NCBI GenBank assembly: GCA_029251865.1
Contig: JAQXCN010000012.1
Coordinates: 22,482 to 86,481, forward strand
Reading direction: 5' to 3'
Origin: Crocinitomicaceae bacterium
GTDB lineage: Bacteria > Bacteroidota > Bacteroidia > Flavobacteriales_D > Crocinitomicaceae
Length of the DNA stretch: 64,000 nt
Of the stretch, positions 42,314-51,463 are shown in pieces. Each line of letters starts with the position of its first letter. Position 1 is the first letter of the stretch. The position numbers and the translations under genes were made by a program. Below the pieces are notes generated by a model. That model did no database searches. It saw only the letters and a program-made list of their open reading frames with translations, and was not told the origin of the DNA.

Positions 42314-43252
42314 ATGTTTAAATCGTGTTTTAAGATTACGTTTGTTTTCGCTTTGTTTTGCCTTAACTCGGTGAGTGCACAAGACTCATTGAGATTAGAA
42401 AAATTCAATGCCCTAGCACTTCGTGTTCAAAAAATGATGGGTAAGAAAGGTAACAGCCTTGAACACCTAACGGTTATCCATCGTAAACTTTCAGAATATG
42501 CTGACGTCAATCCATCAATTTTTAAAGAAATTTCTGACCAACGCGTAAGCTATAACCTGAGTGAGCGGATACGATACGTTAAAAATCAGACAAAGACATT
42601 CAATCTTCAACAAGCCTTGGTTGCAATGGCCATTCTTGAAAAAGAAAACACGGATAATCTAGAAGTTCAAGAATTAAACAAAAAAACGAATACAAAGGCG
42701 CGCAAAGTTCTTCTCAAGAATATCACTGAGAAAAGAGTAAATTACACAATTGAGCCTTCCATTTCATATTACACCTTAGGTAAACCCCCAAGTGAGTTTG
42801 CTTTTTTCAGTTCTCCAGGGACAGATTTCATGTTCAGCTTAGCAGGCTATAAAACCTTCAATTTGAGGCCTTCCAAAAAAGTAGGCTCGAAACAAAACTA
42901 CATATACTCTCAAGCGGGACTTAAAGTAGATTACTTCTACGGAATGCTCATACCACAGCTCAGCACGATGTTTACACAAACTTCGGGAATTGACTTTGGT
43001 TATGCATTGAACTTAGGGGGAAAACAAACCGAAGTTGATTTTTACTCCATTAATATTGCGGCCTACTACCCCATGGACTTTTTAAGCATCGGTTTAAATG
43101 CACGTATTTTATCTGACTTCTCAGACAATCATTTTCTACACTATGGTGTTTCATTGAAGTATAATCTGAAATTAGGACCTAAAGTTACAGAGCAAGAGCG
43201 TAACAAAATCAAGAACGATGTCAAAAACATCAATATCAGTCCTTTAAAATAA
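42314..43252 (+). CDS. Secreted / outer membrane hypothetical protein, 312 aa
   Basis: The start is the ATG before FKSCFKITFVFALFCLNSVSAQD, a signal peptide; the longer frame starts at TTG and adds four residues. An N-terminal helical region follows. From about 130 the sequence alternates aromatic strands (YSQAGLKVDYFYGM, GIDFGYALNLGG, INIAAYYPMDFLSIGL, HYGVSLKYNLKL), as in a small outer membrane barrel. No family recognised. It is convergent with the DEAD-box helicase gene. Confidence 0.75.
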   Translation: MFKSCFKITFVFALFCLNSVSAQDSLRLEKFNALALRVQKMMGKKGNSLEHLTVIHRKLSEYADVNPSIFKEISDQRVSYNLSERIRYVKNQTKTFNLQQALVAMAILEKENTDNLEVQELNKKTNTKARKVLLKNITEKRVNYTIEPSISYYTLGKPPSEFAFFSSPGTDFMFSLAGYKTFNLRPSKKVGSKQNYIYSQAGLKVDYFYGMLIPQLSTMFTQTSGIDFGYALNLGGKQTEVDFYSINIAAYYPMDFLSIGLNARILSDFSDNHFLHYGVSLKYNLKLGPKVTEQERNKIKNDVKNINISPLK

Positions 43253-43260
43253 AGACTTGA

Positions 43261-44475
43261 TTAATCCCAAGATTCGGGGTTATCGTTATCTGAAAGTAAT
43301 TTTTTCCAATTTTTATCATGTGACTCAGACTCACCAACAATTGCGTGATAATCTTCGGGTCTTAAATCGAAAACTTCAATTTCGTGACCTGTATACTTTT
43401 CGATTTCTTCAAGAAGTACGGATTCATTTTCTGCACAAAAAGAAAGCGCATGTCCTTTATTATTTCCACGACCAGTGCGTCCGCAACGGTGAACGTAATT
43501 CTCGGGGTTTTCAGGAAGGTCATAATTCACAACATAATCCATTGAGGGAATATCTATACCACGACAGGCTACATCGGTTGTTATCAATATTGTATTTTCT
43601 CCTTTTCGGAAACGTTCTAAAATCGCAAACCTCAGGTCTTGATCGATTCCGCCATGAAGTGCCTCGCAAGAAATATTAGCACGTTCCATAGCCGCAACTA
43701 CCCGCTCTGCCCTAACCTTCGTTCTTACAAAAACAATAAACTTGCCAGTCTCAAATTCGTTCAATAAGTTTTCAAGAAAAAACCTTTTGTCATCCATCTC
43801 CACGCGGCTCACGGCATGCTGTACATTTTTTGAAACAGGATTCTTGGGCGAAACATGAATGCGTATGGCATTACGTACAACATCATAAGCCAAAGCCTTT
43901 ATTTTTTTATTCAAGGTCGCTGTAAAAAATAAAGTCTGTCTTTTTCGCGGTAAATGACGAAGAACATCTCTGATATCATCATTAAAACCCAGGTCTAACA
44001 TTAAATCTGCCTCATCAATTATAAAATGGGCAACATGATTAAGATCAACATAACCCTGAGAAATAAGATCAAACATTCTACCTGGTGTAGAAACTAAAAC
44101 CTCAACGTTTCCATTTAATGCTTTGATCTGAGGGTCTTGATCAACACCACCAAACAAAGCAAGAACATTAACACCGGTTTTTTTACCTATCGCATCAAAT
44201 GCCTCAGCAATCTGCTGTGCTAGCTCACGTGTTGGAACCAGTACTAGAACACTAATGTTTTTATGTTTGCCTTTACGGTTACGAATGACATGCTGCAAAA
44301 CTGGAATAGCAAATGCTGCCGTTTTACCCGTTCCTGTGGGCGCAACCGCCATAACATCTTCACCATCTAATATGGCTTGAATCGCACGGAACTGAATGTC
44401 AGTTGGTCTATTAAACCCAAGGTATTCCAGTTGGGACTTGAGCTTGGCGTCAATATGGTAGTCTTTAAACTTCAC
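43261..44475 (-). CDS. DEAD-box ATP-dependent RNA helicase (RhlE-like)
   Basis: A 404-residue RNA helicase. Motifs are complete: Q motif with Gln28, I APTGTGKT (45-52), Ia PTRELAQQ, Ib TPGR, II DEAD (154-157), III TAT (185-187, in place of SAT), IV FVRTK, V TTDVACRGID and VI HRCGRTGR. The short C-terminal tail (VGESESHDKNWKKLL) lacks the basic tail of RhlE proper. It acts in ribosome assembly or RNA decay. The start is GTG; there is no ATG nearby that keeps the Q motif. Confidence 0.93.
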   Translation of the reverse strand: MKFKDYHIDAKLKSQLEYLGFNRPTDIQFRAIQAILDGEDVMAVAPTGTGKTAAFAIPVLQHVIRNRKGKHKNISVLVLVPTRELAQQIAEAFDAIGKKTGVNVLALFGGVDQDPQIKALNGNVEVLVSTPGRMFDLISQGYVDLNHVAHFIIDEADLMLDLGFNDDIRDVLRHLPRKRQTLFFTATLNKKIKALAYDVVRNAIRIHVSPKNPVSKNVQHAVSRVEMDDKRFFLENLLNEFETGKFIVFVRTKVRAERVVAAMERANISCEALHGGIDQDLRFAILERFRKGENTILITTDVACRGIDIPSMDYVVNYDLPENPENYVHRCGRTGRGNNKGHALSFCAENESVLLEEIEKYTGHEIEVFDLRPEDYHAIVGESESHDKNWKKLLSDNDNPESWD

Positions 44476-44496
44476 TTTGACGTAAAACTACGACAA

Positions 44497-44949
44497 TTAG
44501 AAATCAATTGTGTGCTCTACTGCTTTAAATCGAAAGTCGAATATCTCTTCTAATTTCTTTTTGACTAAAATAGGATGCATTAAACGACCTATAAAACCAA
44601 GAGGAAGCACGTACGAGACTATATCAGTCATTTCAACCCCTCCATCTACCTCTTTGAAATGATGCTCATGATGCCAAATCTTGTATGGTCCGACGCGTTG
44701 TTCATCGACGAAAAACTTTAAGTCCTTAACCGTTTTAATTTCCGTCACCCAATTCATTGGAATTCCTAAAAGTGGTTTCACGGTATACTCTATCATTAGA
44801 CCTTCATACATCTTCTCAGGTAATTCTGTCTTGACATGAAAACCGAGTTCGGGAGGTGTTATTTTCTTGAGATTCAAGGGAGATGAAAAAAAGTCCCAAG
44901 TACTCTGTAGGTCAGCTTTGATAAACTGTTTTCGTTTCAATTGATACAT
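44497..44949 (-). CDS. SRPBCC/START-like domain protein
   Basis: A 150-residue helix-grip protein of the SRPBCC family (cell division inhibitor SulA-related annotation is common but misleading). Visible parts are FIKADLQSTWDFFSSPLNLKKITPP, a central beta sheet, and the long C-terminal helix (VKKKLEEIFDFRFKAVEHT). I take the second Met (MYQLKRKQ) as start because the first nine residues are cysteine-rich and atypical. It probably binds a small hydrophobic ligand. It follows the thiolase gene on the same strand, after a terminator hairpin. Confidence 0.85.
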   Translation of the reverse strand: MYQLKRKQFIKADLQSTWDFFSSPLNLKKITPPELGFHVKTELPEKMYEGLMIEYTVKPLLGIPMNWVTEIKTVKDLKFFVDEQRVGPYKIWHHEHHFKEVDGGVEMTDIVSYVLPLGFIGRLMHPILVKKKLEEIFDFRFKAVEHTIDF

Positions 44950-44990
44950 GTGTAAAAAACAAAGAGATGCACACAATGTTTACACAAAAC

Positions 44991-45013
44991 AAAAAAAGGC
45001 AACCGAAATTGCC
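44991..45013 (-). terminator. Terminator after the thiolase gene (minus strand)
   Basis: On the minus strand GGCAA and TTGCC pair around a TTTCGG loop, then run into seven T residues, 25 nt after the thiolase stop. Confidence 0.7.
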
Positions 45014-45037
45014 CTAATTTATATTTTATAAAGGATT

Positions 45038-46216
45038 TTAAATATTTTCAATCACCATAGCAGAGGCACCACCGCCACCATTACAAATACCTGCACCGCC
45101 AATTTTTCCTCCATTTTGCTTGAGTACATGAAGTAATGTTACCAAAATTCTTGAACCAGAATTTCCAAGTGGGTGACCGAGTGCAACAGCACCGCCATTC
45201 ACATCCACTTTTGAAGGGTTCAATCCTAAAATCTTAGTATTTGCGATACCAACCACAGAAAAGGCCTGATTCAATTCCCAATAATCTACATCGCCTACAT
45301 TTAAATTTGCTTTTGCAAGCGCTTTAGGCACTGCTTTCGAAGGTGCAGTTGTGAACCATTCAGGTTCATGTGCCGCATCAGCATAAGATACGACCTTACC
45401 GATTGGCGTTAAACCGTGTTCATTCACCGCTTCCTCTGAGGCTAATATTATACATGAAGCACCATCGTTCAAGGTAGACGCATTTGCCGCTGTAATGGTT
45501 CCCTCTTTGTCAAAAGCAGGTCTAAGATTAGGTATTTTCTCTAAGAATACATTTTTAAATTCCTCATCACAATCAACGATTTTAGGATCCCCTTTACGTT
45601 GCGGCACAGCTACTGGTACTACTTCATCAGAAAACTTCCCTTGCTCCCAAGCTGCTGCTGCTCTTTTGTATGACTCAATTGCAAAATTATCTTGATCCTC
45701 TCTCGAAATATTATGTTCTTTCGCACAAAGTTCGGCGCAATTACCCATTGGCACCTTATTATAAACGTCTAATAATCCATCTTTTGTAAGGCCATCAAGC
45801 ATTTGGATATTCCCAAACTTTGTCCCTGCTCTGCCCATCATATAATGCGGTGCCATAGACATATTTTCCATACCTCCTGCGACCACGACATGATTGTCAC
45901 CAGCAATAATGGATTGAGCCCCCAAAGCGACGGACTTCATTCCTGAGGCACATACTTTATTAATGGTTGTACAGGGTACATTATTTCCAATACCCGCGCC
46001 CATAGCTGCTTGTCGCGCTGGTGCTTGTCCAACTCCGGCTTGTAGAACGTTCCCCATAAAAACCTCATCTACGAGTGCGGCAGAAACTTTGGATTTTTCC
46101 AAAGCACCTTTAATTGCTACAGCACCTAATTGTGTGGCAGGTACACTTGATAAACCACCTAGAAAAGAACCCATTGGTGTTCTCACTGCGGATACGATAT
46201 ATACTGTTTTTGACAT
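45038..46216 (-). CDS. Acetyl-CoA C-acetyltransferase (thiolase)
   Basis: A 392-residue thiolase of the biosynthetic/AtoB type, which condenses or cleaves acetyl-CoA and acetoacetyl-CoA. The nucleophile is Cys89 in NKVCASGMKS, His348 lies in ALGHPLGNSGSR and the second catalytic Cys378 in ICNGGGGAS. The start (VYIVSAVRTPMGSFLGG) is the family signature. No beta-oxidation partners are adjacent, so it may serve mevalonate, ketone or amino acid degradation. A promoter-like TTG-N18-TATATTCG lies just upstream. Confidence 0.95.
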   Translation of the reverse strand: MSKTVYIVSAVRTPMGSFLGGLSSVPATQLGAVAIKGALEKSKVSAALVDEVFMGNVLQAGVGQAPARQAAMGAGIGNNVPCTTINKVCASGMKSVALGAQSIIAGDNHVVVAGGMENMSMAPHYMMGRAGTKFGNIQMLDGLTKDGLLDVYNKVPMGNCAELCAKEHNISREDQDNFAIESYKRAAAAWEQGKFSDEVVPVAVPQRKGDPKIVDCDEEFKNVFLEKIPNLRPAFDKEGTITAANASTLNDGASCIILASEEAVNEHGLTPIGKVVSYADAAHEPEWFTTAPSKAVPKALAKANLNVGDVDYWELNQAFSVVGIANTKILGLNPSKVDVNGGAVALGHPLGNSGSRILVTLLHVLKQNGGKIGGAGICNGGGGASAMVIENI

Positions 46217-46234
46217 TGAATAAATTTTAGGATA

Positions 46235-46263
46235 CGAATATAGGAATTTGAAACTAGACTCAA
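46235..46263 (-). promoter_or_regulatory. Promoter of the thiolase gene
   Basis: On the minus strand TTG (46263-46261), 18 nt, then TATATTCG (46242-46235), one base from TAnnTTTG, 19 nt before the ATG. Confidence 0.5.
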
Positions 46264-46334
46264 TATTTCAAAGCCTGTCGAATTTGTCTTTCAAAATTGA
46301 ATAAATTCTATTTATTGTCCCTAATTTTAAGCAC

Positions 46335-48416
46335 ATGAATTTTGAATTAGAATACTCCACTTTTTGGTTACTCGGAATTCTTGTAATAGCCCTTATTTCA
46401 GCTTGGTTTTCATACAGAAATAAGAGCGGGTTTGATGCTGTACCTAAAAGCATAAAAACCCTACTTTATTCGCTTAGATTCAGTTCTATATTCTTCATTT
46501 TAGTGCTTTTACTTGGCCTATTATTTAAGAACTCCAAAGAACGTGTAGAAGCCCCTATTTTCTTCGTTGTTACGGATAATTCTTCTTCCATGTTGAATTA
46601 CAAGGACAGTGCTGAGGTCAAAAAGACCGTACAAAATACAGTTGCTGCATTAAAAAGTAATTACGGTAATAAATTCAAAATCAAACAGCTCTCGATAGGC
46701 TCTATGGTACGTGATACAAATCGCTATACTTTTGATGAAGTAAACTCAAATCTAGAAGAAGCCTTTAATTTTATACGCACGAATTATTACAATCGCAATG
46801 TCGGAGGCATCACTTTTATTTCTGATGGTAATTTTAATGTTGGTGCCAACCCGATATATAATGCAGGGAAATTGCGAACTACTCCTGTTTTTACACTAGC
46901 TGTTGGTGATTCAATTCAAAAAAAGGACCAACTGATCAGAAACGTATTTAATAATCCATTAGCTTTCTACCTCAATGACTTTCCTGTGGAAATTGACTTA
47001 TCCTCCTATCAATATTCGGATAAGGAAACTACATTAAAAATCATTCGTAAAAATAAAGTCGTTGCTAGCAAAACAATTCAATATAGTTCGGGACCAGAAG
47101 ATTTTAAAAAAATAAGGTTTCTCCTTCCGGCAGATGAAATAGGCTATCATACCTATACGATTCAACTCGAAAACAAAAAGGATGAAATCACCTTAAAAAA
47201 TAATATTAAACGCTTTTATGTGGAAGTCTTAGACTCTAGGAATAAACTATTAATATTGAGTACAGCTCCTCACCCTGACATATCTGCGCTTAAAAACGTT
47301 CTTGCCGCAGATGAGAATATTGAATGTGAAACAGCTTTATTCAATGAATGGAACGGAAAAGGAGAAAACACCAACTTAGTGATTTGTCATTCTCCAAAAA
47401 ACACCTCAGACTTGGGTGTTATTGAAAAATTTAAAGATCAAGACATACCAATTCTCTATATCCTTGGACCTAAAACTAACAGGAAATTATACGATGATTT
47501 AGGTATTAAATATTCTAATCGAGCTGTCATAAAAAGCGATGACATACAGGCGTCTAGAAACTTAAACTTCGCCGCTTTCACAATTAACGACGCGCTAGAC
47601 GAAGCATTAATATTCTACCCCCCATTACAAACCCGCTTTGGTGATTTCTCAATACCTCCTGGCGCTTCAGTTTTGCTGAACCAAAGAATTGGAAGCGTTA
47701 TTAAAAAATCACCATTGTTGTTTTTCCTTGCGCAAAGAGGCAAACGTTTTGGAGTAATAATGGGTGAAGGTATTTGGAGATGGCGCATCAATGAATATCA
47801 ACGTGAAAAAAATCACATTCAATTTAACGAACTGATAAATAAATCAATTCAATTCCTTACGGTTCCGGGAAAATCAAAAGGCTTATCGATACGTTTCCCT
47901 AAACGCATTACAAAAGAAGAACCACTGGTCATAAATGGTGTTTTTTATAATGCTTCGTTGGAGGCCATTACTGCGCCAATATTATCGCTTGAAATTAAGG
48001 ACGAAAACAATAAGAACTATAACTCACAGTTCTCGGTCTATGAAAACGGATATAGAGCGCAATTAGGCAAGTTAAATCCCGGAAGATATGAATGGCAGGC
48101 CAAAGCAATTTTCGCTGAAAAAACATATATCAAATCCGGAGTGATTGTTGTTGAAGATATTGATAAAGAGCGAAGTGAGTCCGTTGCAAACCATAGTGTT
48201 TTGAAACAGCTAGCAGTTCAAAGCAAAGGTAGTTTTTACAAATTATCTGATTATCAGGGACTGGTTTCTGAATTAAAAAACCGAAAAGAAATAGCTTCTG
48301 TAAGTTACAATGAGGACGACCAGTTTAAACTCATTGATTATACCTGGTTTTTGATTTTTTGCGCAGTTTTACTCAGTACAGAGTGGTTTGTAAAACGTTT
48401 GTACGGGCTAACCTAA
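46335..48416 (+). CDS. VWA-domain inner membrane protein, 693 aa
   Basis: Two N-terminal membrane helices (about 9-25 and 43-64) precede a von Willebrand A-like domain with the metal site DNSSS (Asp81, Ser83, Ser85) and later FISDGNFNVG. A middle region of glutamine-amidotransferase-like or Rossmann character (KLLILSTAPHPDISALKNVL) and a beta-sandwich follow. A C-terminal helix near 668-688 ends the protein. This is the Bacteroidota BatA/aerotolerance-like arrangement with a class-I amidotransferase-type domain, but the rest of the Bat operon is absent. Function is unproven, perhaps envelope stress or protein complex assembly. Confidence 0.75.
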   Translation: MNFELEYSTFWLLGILVIALISAWFSYRNKSGFDAVPKSIKTLLYSLRFSSIFFILVLLLGLLFKNSKERVEAPIFFVVTDNSSSMLNYKDSAEVKKTVQNTVAALKSNYGNKFKIKQLSIGSMVRDTNRYTFDEVNSNLEEAFNFIRTNYYNRNVGGITFISDGNFNVGANPIYNAGKLRTTPVFTLAVGDSIQKKDQLIRNVFNNPLAFYLNDFPVEIDLSSYQYSDKETTLKIIRKNKVVASKTIQYSSGPEDFKKIRFLLPADEIGYHTYTIQLENKKDEITLKNNIKRFYVEVLDSRNKLLILSTAPHPDISALKNVLAADENIECETALFNEWNGKGENTNLVICHSPKNTSDLGVIEKFKDQDIPILYILGPKTNRKLYDDLGIKYSNRAVIKSDDIQASRNLNFAAFTINDALDEALIFYPPLQTRFGDFSIPPGASVLLNQRIGSVIKKSPLLFFLAQRGKRFGVIMGEGIWRWRINEYQREKNHIQFNELINKSIQFLTVPGKSKGLSIRFPKRITKEEPLVINGVFYNASLEAITAPILSLEIKDENNKNYNSQFSVYENGYRAQLGKLNPGRYEWQAKAIFAEKTYIKSGVIVVEDIDKERSESVANHSVLKQLAVQSKGSFYKLSDYQGLVSELKNRKEIASVSYNEDDQFKLIDYTWFLIFCAVLLSTEWFVKRLYGLT

Positions 48417-49819
48417 AGAGTTGATGGGCAAATAAAATCAGTTCGCTGCTCGAAAGATTCGGGCAAAGCATTATACCCCCCAATCAAATCTTCAATAGCA
48501 TTAAAGCCATTCTTTTTTAGAATCGAAGCTGCAATCATACTGCGGTATCCTCCAGCACAATGTAAAAGTAAAGGAATGTTTTTCGGATAACTTTTAATGT
48601 TTTCTTTGATAAAATCAAGAGGGACAGATTTCGAAACCTTTAGGTGCGATGCTTCATACTCGCCTGGTTTTCGAACATCAATAATACATTCTTGGTCAAA
48701 ATCTAAAGACATAAATTCAGTAACATTGATGCGACTAACAGTTTCAATGCTGTTGTCTGCGGAAAGCCAGACCTTAAAACCACCTTCCAAAAAACCGAGC
48801 ACATTGTCATATCCTACGCGCGCTAATCGCTGAACCGTTTCTTTTTCACTACCGGTCTCAGTAACTAGGATAATCTTTTGATTGTCTGTAGGTATCAATG
48901 CACCAACCCAAGGTGCAAACTGCCCTTGAAGACCAATAAATATACTTCCAGGTATAAACCCTGCTGCAAATTCATCTGCAGGACGCGTATCAATTAAAAT
49001 AACATCTTTATTGGAAAGCAATTCAGAAAACTCGTCTAATCCAAGTGCATTAAGCCCACGTTCCATGACATCATCAATTGAATCATAACCTGTTTTATTC
49101 ATTCGAACATTCATACCGAAATATTGAGGTGGTGGCATTAAACCATCCGTTAGCTCAGAAATAAATTCCTTCTCAGTCATATCAACACGCAAGGCATAAT
49201 TCGAGGCCTTTTGTTCACCAATTGTACTGAACGTTTCACTAGACATATTCTTACCACAAGCACTTCCCGCACCATGAGCAGGATAAACGACTACATCATC
49301 ATTTAATACCATAACCTTAGACCGCAGTGAATTAAAAAGCAACCCTGCAAGGTCTTCTTGGGTAATATCAGCAGCTTTTTGCGCCAAGTCTGGCCTTCCA
49401 ACATCTCCTATAAATAATGTATCACCCGTAAATACAGCTATATCTTTACCTTTTTCGTTACTTAGTAAAAAACAAGAAGACTCCATGGTATGACCCGGAG
49501 TATGCAGCACCTTAAGTGTAAGCGCTCCAATTTTAAATTCCTCCTGGTCACGTGCAGAATGGATTGGAAAACTGGGCTCTGCATTAGGACCAAAGACAAT
49601 AGTCGCACCCGTTTTTTTGGCTAAATCAACATGACCACTTACAAAATCAGCATGGAAATGTGTTTCAAAAATATACTTCACCTTAGCACCACTATCCTGG
49701 AGACGTTCAATATAAGGGGTCGTTTCACGAAGAGGGTCAATTACAGCCACTTCACCATTAGACTCTATGTAATAGGCACCTTGCGCCAAACATTTCGTAT
49801 AAATCTGCTCAATATTCAT
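48413..49819 (-). CDS. MBL-fold hydrolase fused to two rhodanese domains
   Basis: A 468-residue protein. Residues 1-250 are a metallo-beta-lactamase fold of the ETHE1/persulfide dioxygenase type, with HFHAD (His54, His56, Asp58), His110 in TPGHT, Asp133 in TGDTLFIGDVGRPDLA and His182. Two rhodanese domains follow (about 262-352 and 365-460). The first lacks the catalytic cysteine (VTETGSEKE), while the second has it in LHCAGGYRS (Cys421). This suggests sulfide or glutathione persulfide oxidation coupled to sulfur transfer. It is the last gene of the TamL-amidohydrolase operon, and its stop overlaps the convergent VWA gene's. Confidence 0.92.
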   Translation of the reverse strand: MNIEQIYTKCLAQGAYYIESNGEVAVIDPLRETTPYIERLQDSGAKVKYIFETHFHADFVSGHVDLAKKTGATIVFGPNAEPSFPIHSARDQEEFKIGALTLKVLHTPGHTMESSCFLLSNEKGKDIAVFTGDTLFIGDVGRPDLAQKAADITQEDLAGLLFNSLRSKVMVLNDDVVVYPAHGAGSACGKNMSSETFSTIGEQKASNYALRVDMTEKEFISELTDGLMPPPQYFGMNVRMNKTGYDSIDDVMERGLNALGLDEFSELLSNKDVILIDTRPADEFAAGFIPGSIFIGLQGQFAPWVGALIPTDNQKIILVTETGSEKETVQRLARVGYDNVLGFLEGGFKVWLSADNSIETVSRINVTEFMSLDFDQECIIDVRKPGEYEASHLKVSKSVPLDFIKENIKSYPKNIPLLLHCAGGYRSMIAASILKKNGFNAIEDLIGGYNALPESFEQRTDFICPSTL

Positions 49820-49838
49820 AATGTAAAATTACATAATA

Positions 49839-51461
49839 TCAATCTAAGGAATGTACTATTTCTCCCTGAACAAATGTCTTCCATGAATAATTAGGTGAAA
49901 ATGTGCTAGATTTATTTAATGGTCTGTCTAGAATAAAAAATGTGGCATGCTTTCCTTGTTCCAGTGAACCGAGTTCCTTCTCTTGAAAAGATGCAAATGC
50001 CCCCCATATTGTCATACCCTTTAGAGTTTCTTTAATACTTAAAGATTCTTCCGCAAGAAACCCTTTTTCGGGAAACCCTTTGGCGTTCTTTCTATGCACA
50101 GCGGAATGGATTGTGTAGTATGGATTCGTATATTCAATTGGGAAATCTGTCCCGAGAGCAATCATTCCGAATTGATTCAATAATGATTTATATGCGTAAG
50201 CGCCTTTCATTCTTTCAGCTCCTAATTTAGAGGCAGCCCACCGCTGATCCGTTGTTGCATGCGTTGGTTGAACGGAAGGGAACACCGCATAAGTATTAAA
50301 GAGTTTTAAATCCTTAGAATCAACAACCTGAGCGTGCTCTAATCGGAATCGATGGTCCGGGTTTTTATCATATGCCTTTTTACACATTTCTAATATCTGA
50401 GAAACGGCAGCATCACCAATACCATGACAATTTAGCTGATAACCATTTGACAAACAAAAATCCCGTAATCTGTTTAATTCTGAAACACTGCTTAACGATA
50501 AGCCGTTGTAATTGGGGTGATCATGATAGGGTTCCTTTAGCAAAGCGCCACTAGAACCTAAGGCACCATCAACATAAGCTTTAAAGCTCCTTACCAACAA
50601 CGATTTGTTTCGGTAAACCCCATTTTTTCTTACAAAATTCTTATTCTCTTCGGACGGCGCAAGCATTGCATAGATATTTAACTTTAGGGCATTAGAAGAA
50701 ACCATTTCGTCTAGTAGAGACAACTCATCCGCATCGACGCCAGCTTCATGAACTCCGGTGACACCGTGCGCTAACAATTCTTCTTGAATTTCGAGCAGCT
50801 TTGGCTTCATTTCATCATTCGTATATTTTGGAAGTACCCCTTCAAAAAGCTGCAATGCAGCGTCAACAAATAATCCCGTGTAATTCCCAAACTCATCCTG
50901 TAAAACTGCACCACCATTTGGAACTTCAAAATCACCCAGTAAACCAATAAATGAATTATTTACCAGCGCTGAATGGCCATCTATTCTGTAAAGGCAAACA
51001 GGGGTTTTAGGAAACATTTCATTTAACTTACCATTATCAGGGAATGCATCGTCCTTCCACAAAGACTGATCCCAACCCATTCCTATAATAACGGCTTTAT
51101 TCTGTTCTTTCTTATATGAACTAACCCTCTCTAACATTTCTATTTCAGAGGTTGAACCAACCAAATCAACACCAAGTAATAATGCTGCATATGAAATCAT
51201 GTGCCCATGCGCATCTATAAAACCAGGATAAATTTGTTTGCCACGAGCATCAATTGAATTCGAATACGAATACTTGTTAAGGATTTGACGGTCAGGACCA
51301 AATTCAATGACTTTTCCATCACGAATGGCCATTGCCTGGGCGACATCACCATTTTCATTCATAGTGTTAATTTCTGCATTAAAGACAACTAGGTCCGCTG
51401 ACTCTGTTTTCATGCAAGAAGATAAACAAGCAAAAAATAAAATAAAAAAAACTGTTTTCAT
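49839..51461 (-). CDS. Lipoprotein amidohydrolase (YtcJ-like)
   Basis: A 540-residue metal-dependent amidohydrolase with a lipoprotein signal (lipobox LSSC, Cys16). The metal site HGH (His85, His87) in PGFIDAHGHM, HGIGDAAV, RLEHAQVV and the final GTDFPIEYTNP are those of the YtcJ / N-substituted formamide deformylase branch. It presumably sits in the periplasm or on the surface and hydrolyses an amide or carbamate. It starts 3 nt after the TamL stop. Confidence 0.9.
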   Translation of the reverse strand: MKTVFFILFFACLSSCMKTESADLVVFNAEINTMNENGDVAQAMAIRDGKVIEFGPDRQILNKYSYSNSIDARGKQIYPGFIDAHGHMISYAALLLGVDLVGSTSEIEMLERVSSYKKEQNKAVIIGMGWDQSLWKDDAFPDNGKLNEMFPKTPVCLYRIDGHSALVNNSFIGLLGDFEVPNGGAVLQDEFGNYTGLFVDAALQLFEGVLPKYTNDEMKPKLLEIQEELLAHGVTGVHEAGVDADELSLLDEMVSSNALKLNIYAMLAPSEENKNFVRKNGVYRNKSLLVRSFKAYVDGALGSSGALLKEPYHDHPNYNGLSLSSVSELNRLRDFCLSNGYQLNCHGIGDAAVSQILEMCKKAYDKNPDHRFRLEHAQVVDSKDLKLFNTYAVFPSVQPTHATTDQRWAASKLGAERMKGAYAYKSLLNQFGMIALGTDFPIEYTNPYYTIHSAVHRKNAKGFPEKGFLAEESLSIKETLKGMTIWGAFASFQEKELGSLEQGKHATFFILDRPLNKSSTFSPNYSWKTFVQGEIVHSLD

Positions 51462-51463
51462 AG

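Noticed and set aside
43257..43679. 140-aa frame on the plus strand antisense to the DEAD-box helicase
   Set aside because: Completely antisense to the 3' part of a conserved helicase; rich in His/Arg/Tyr, typical of a shadow frame.
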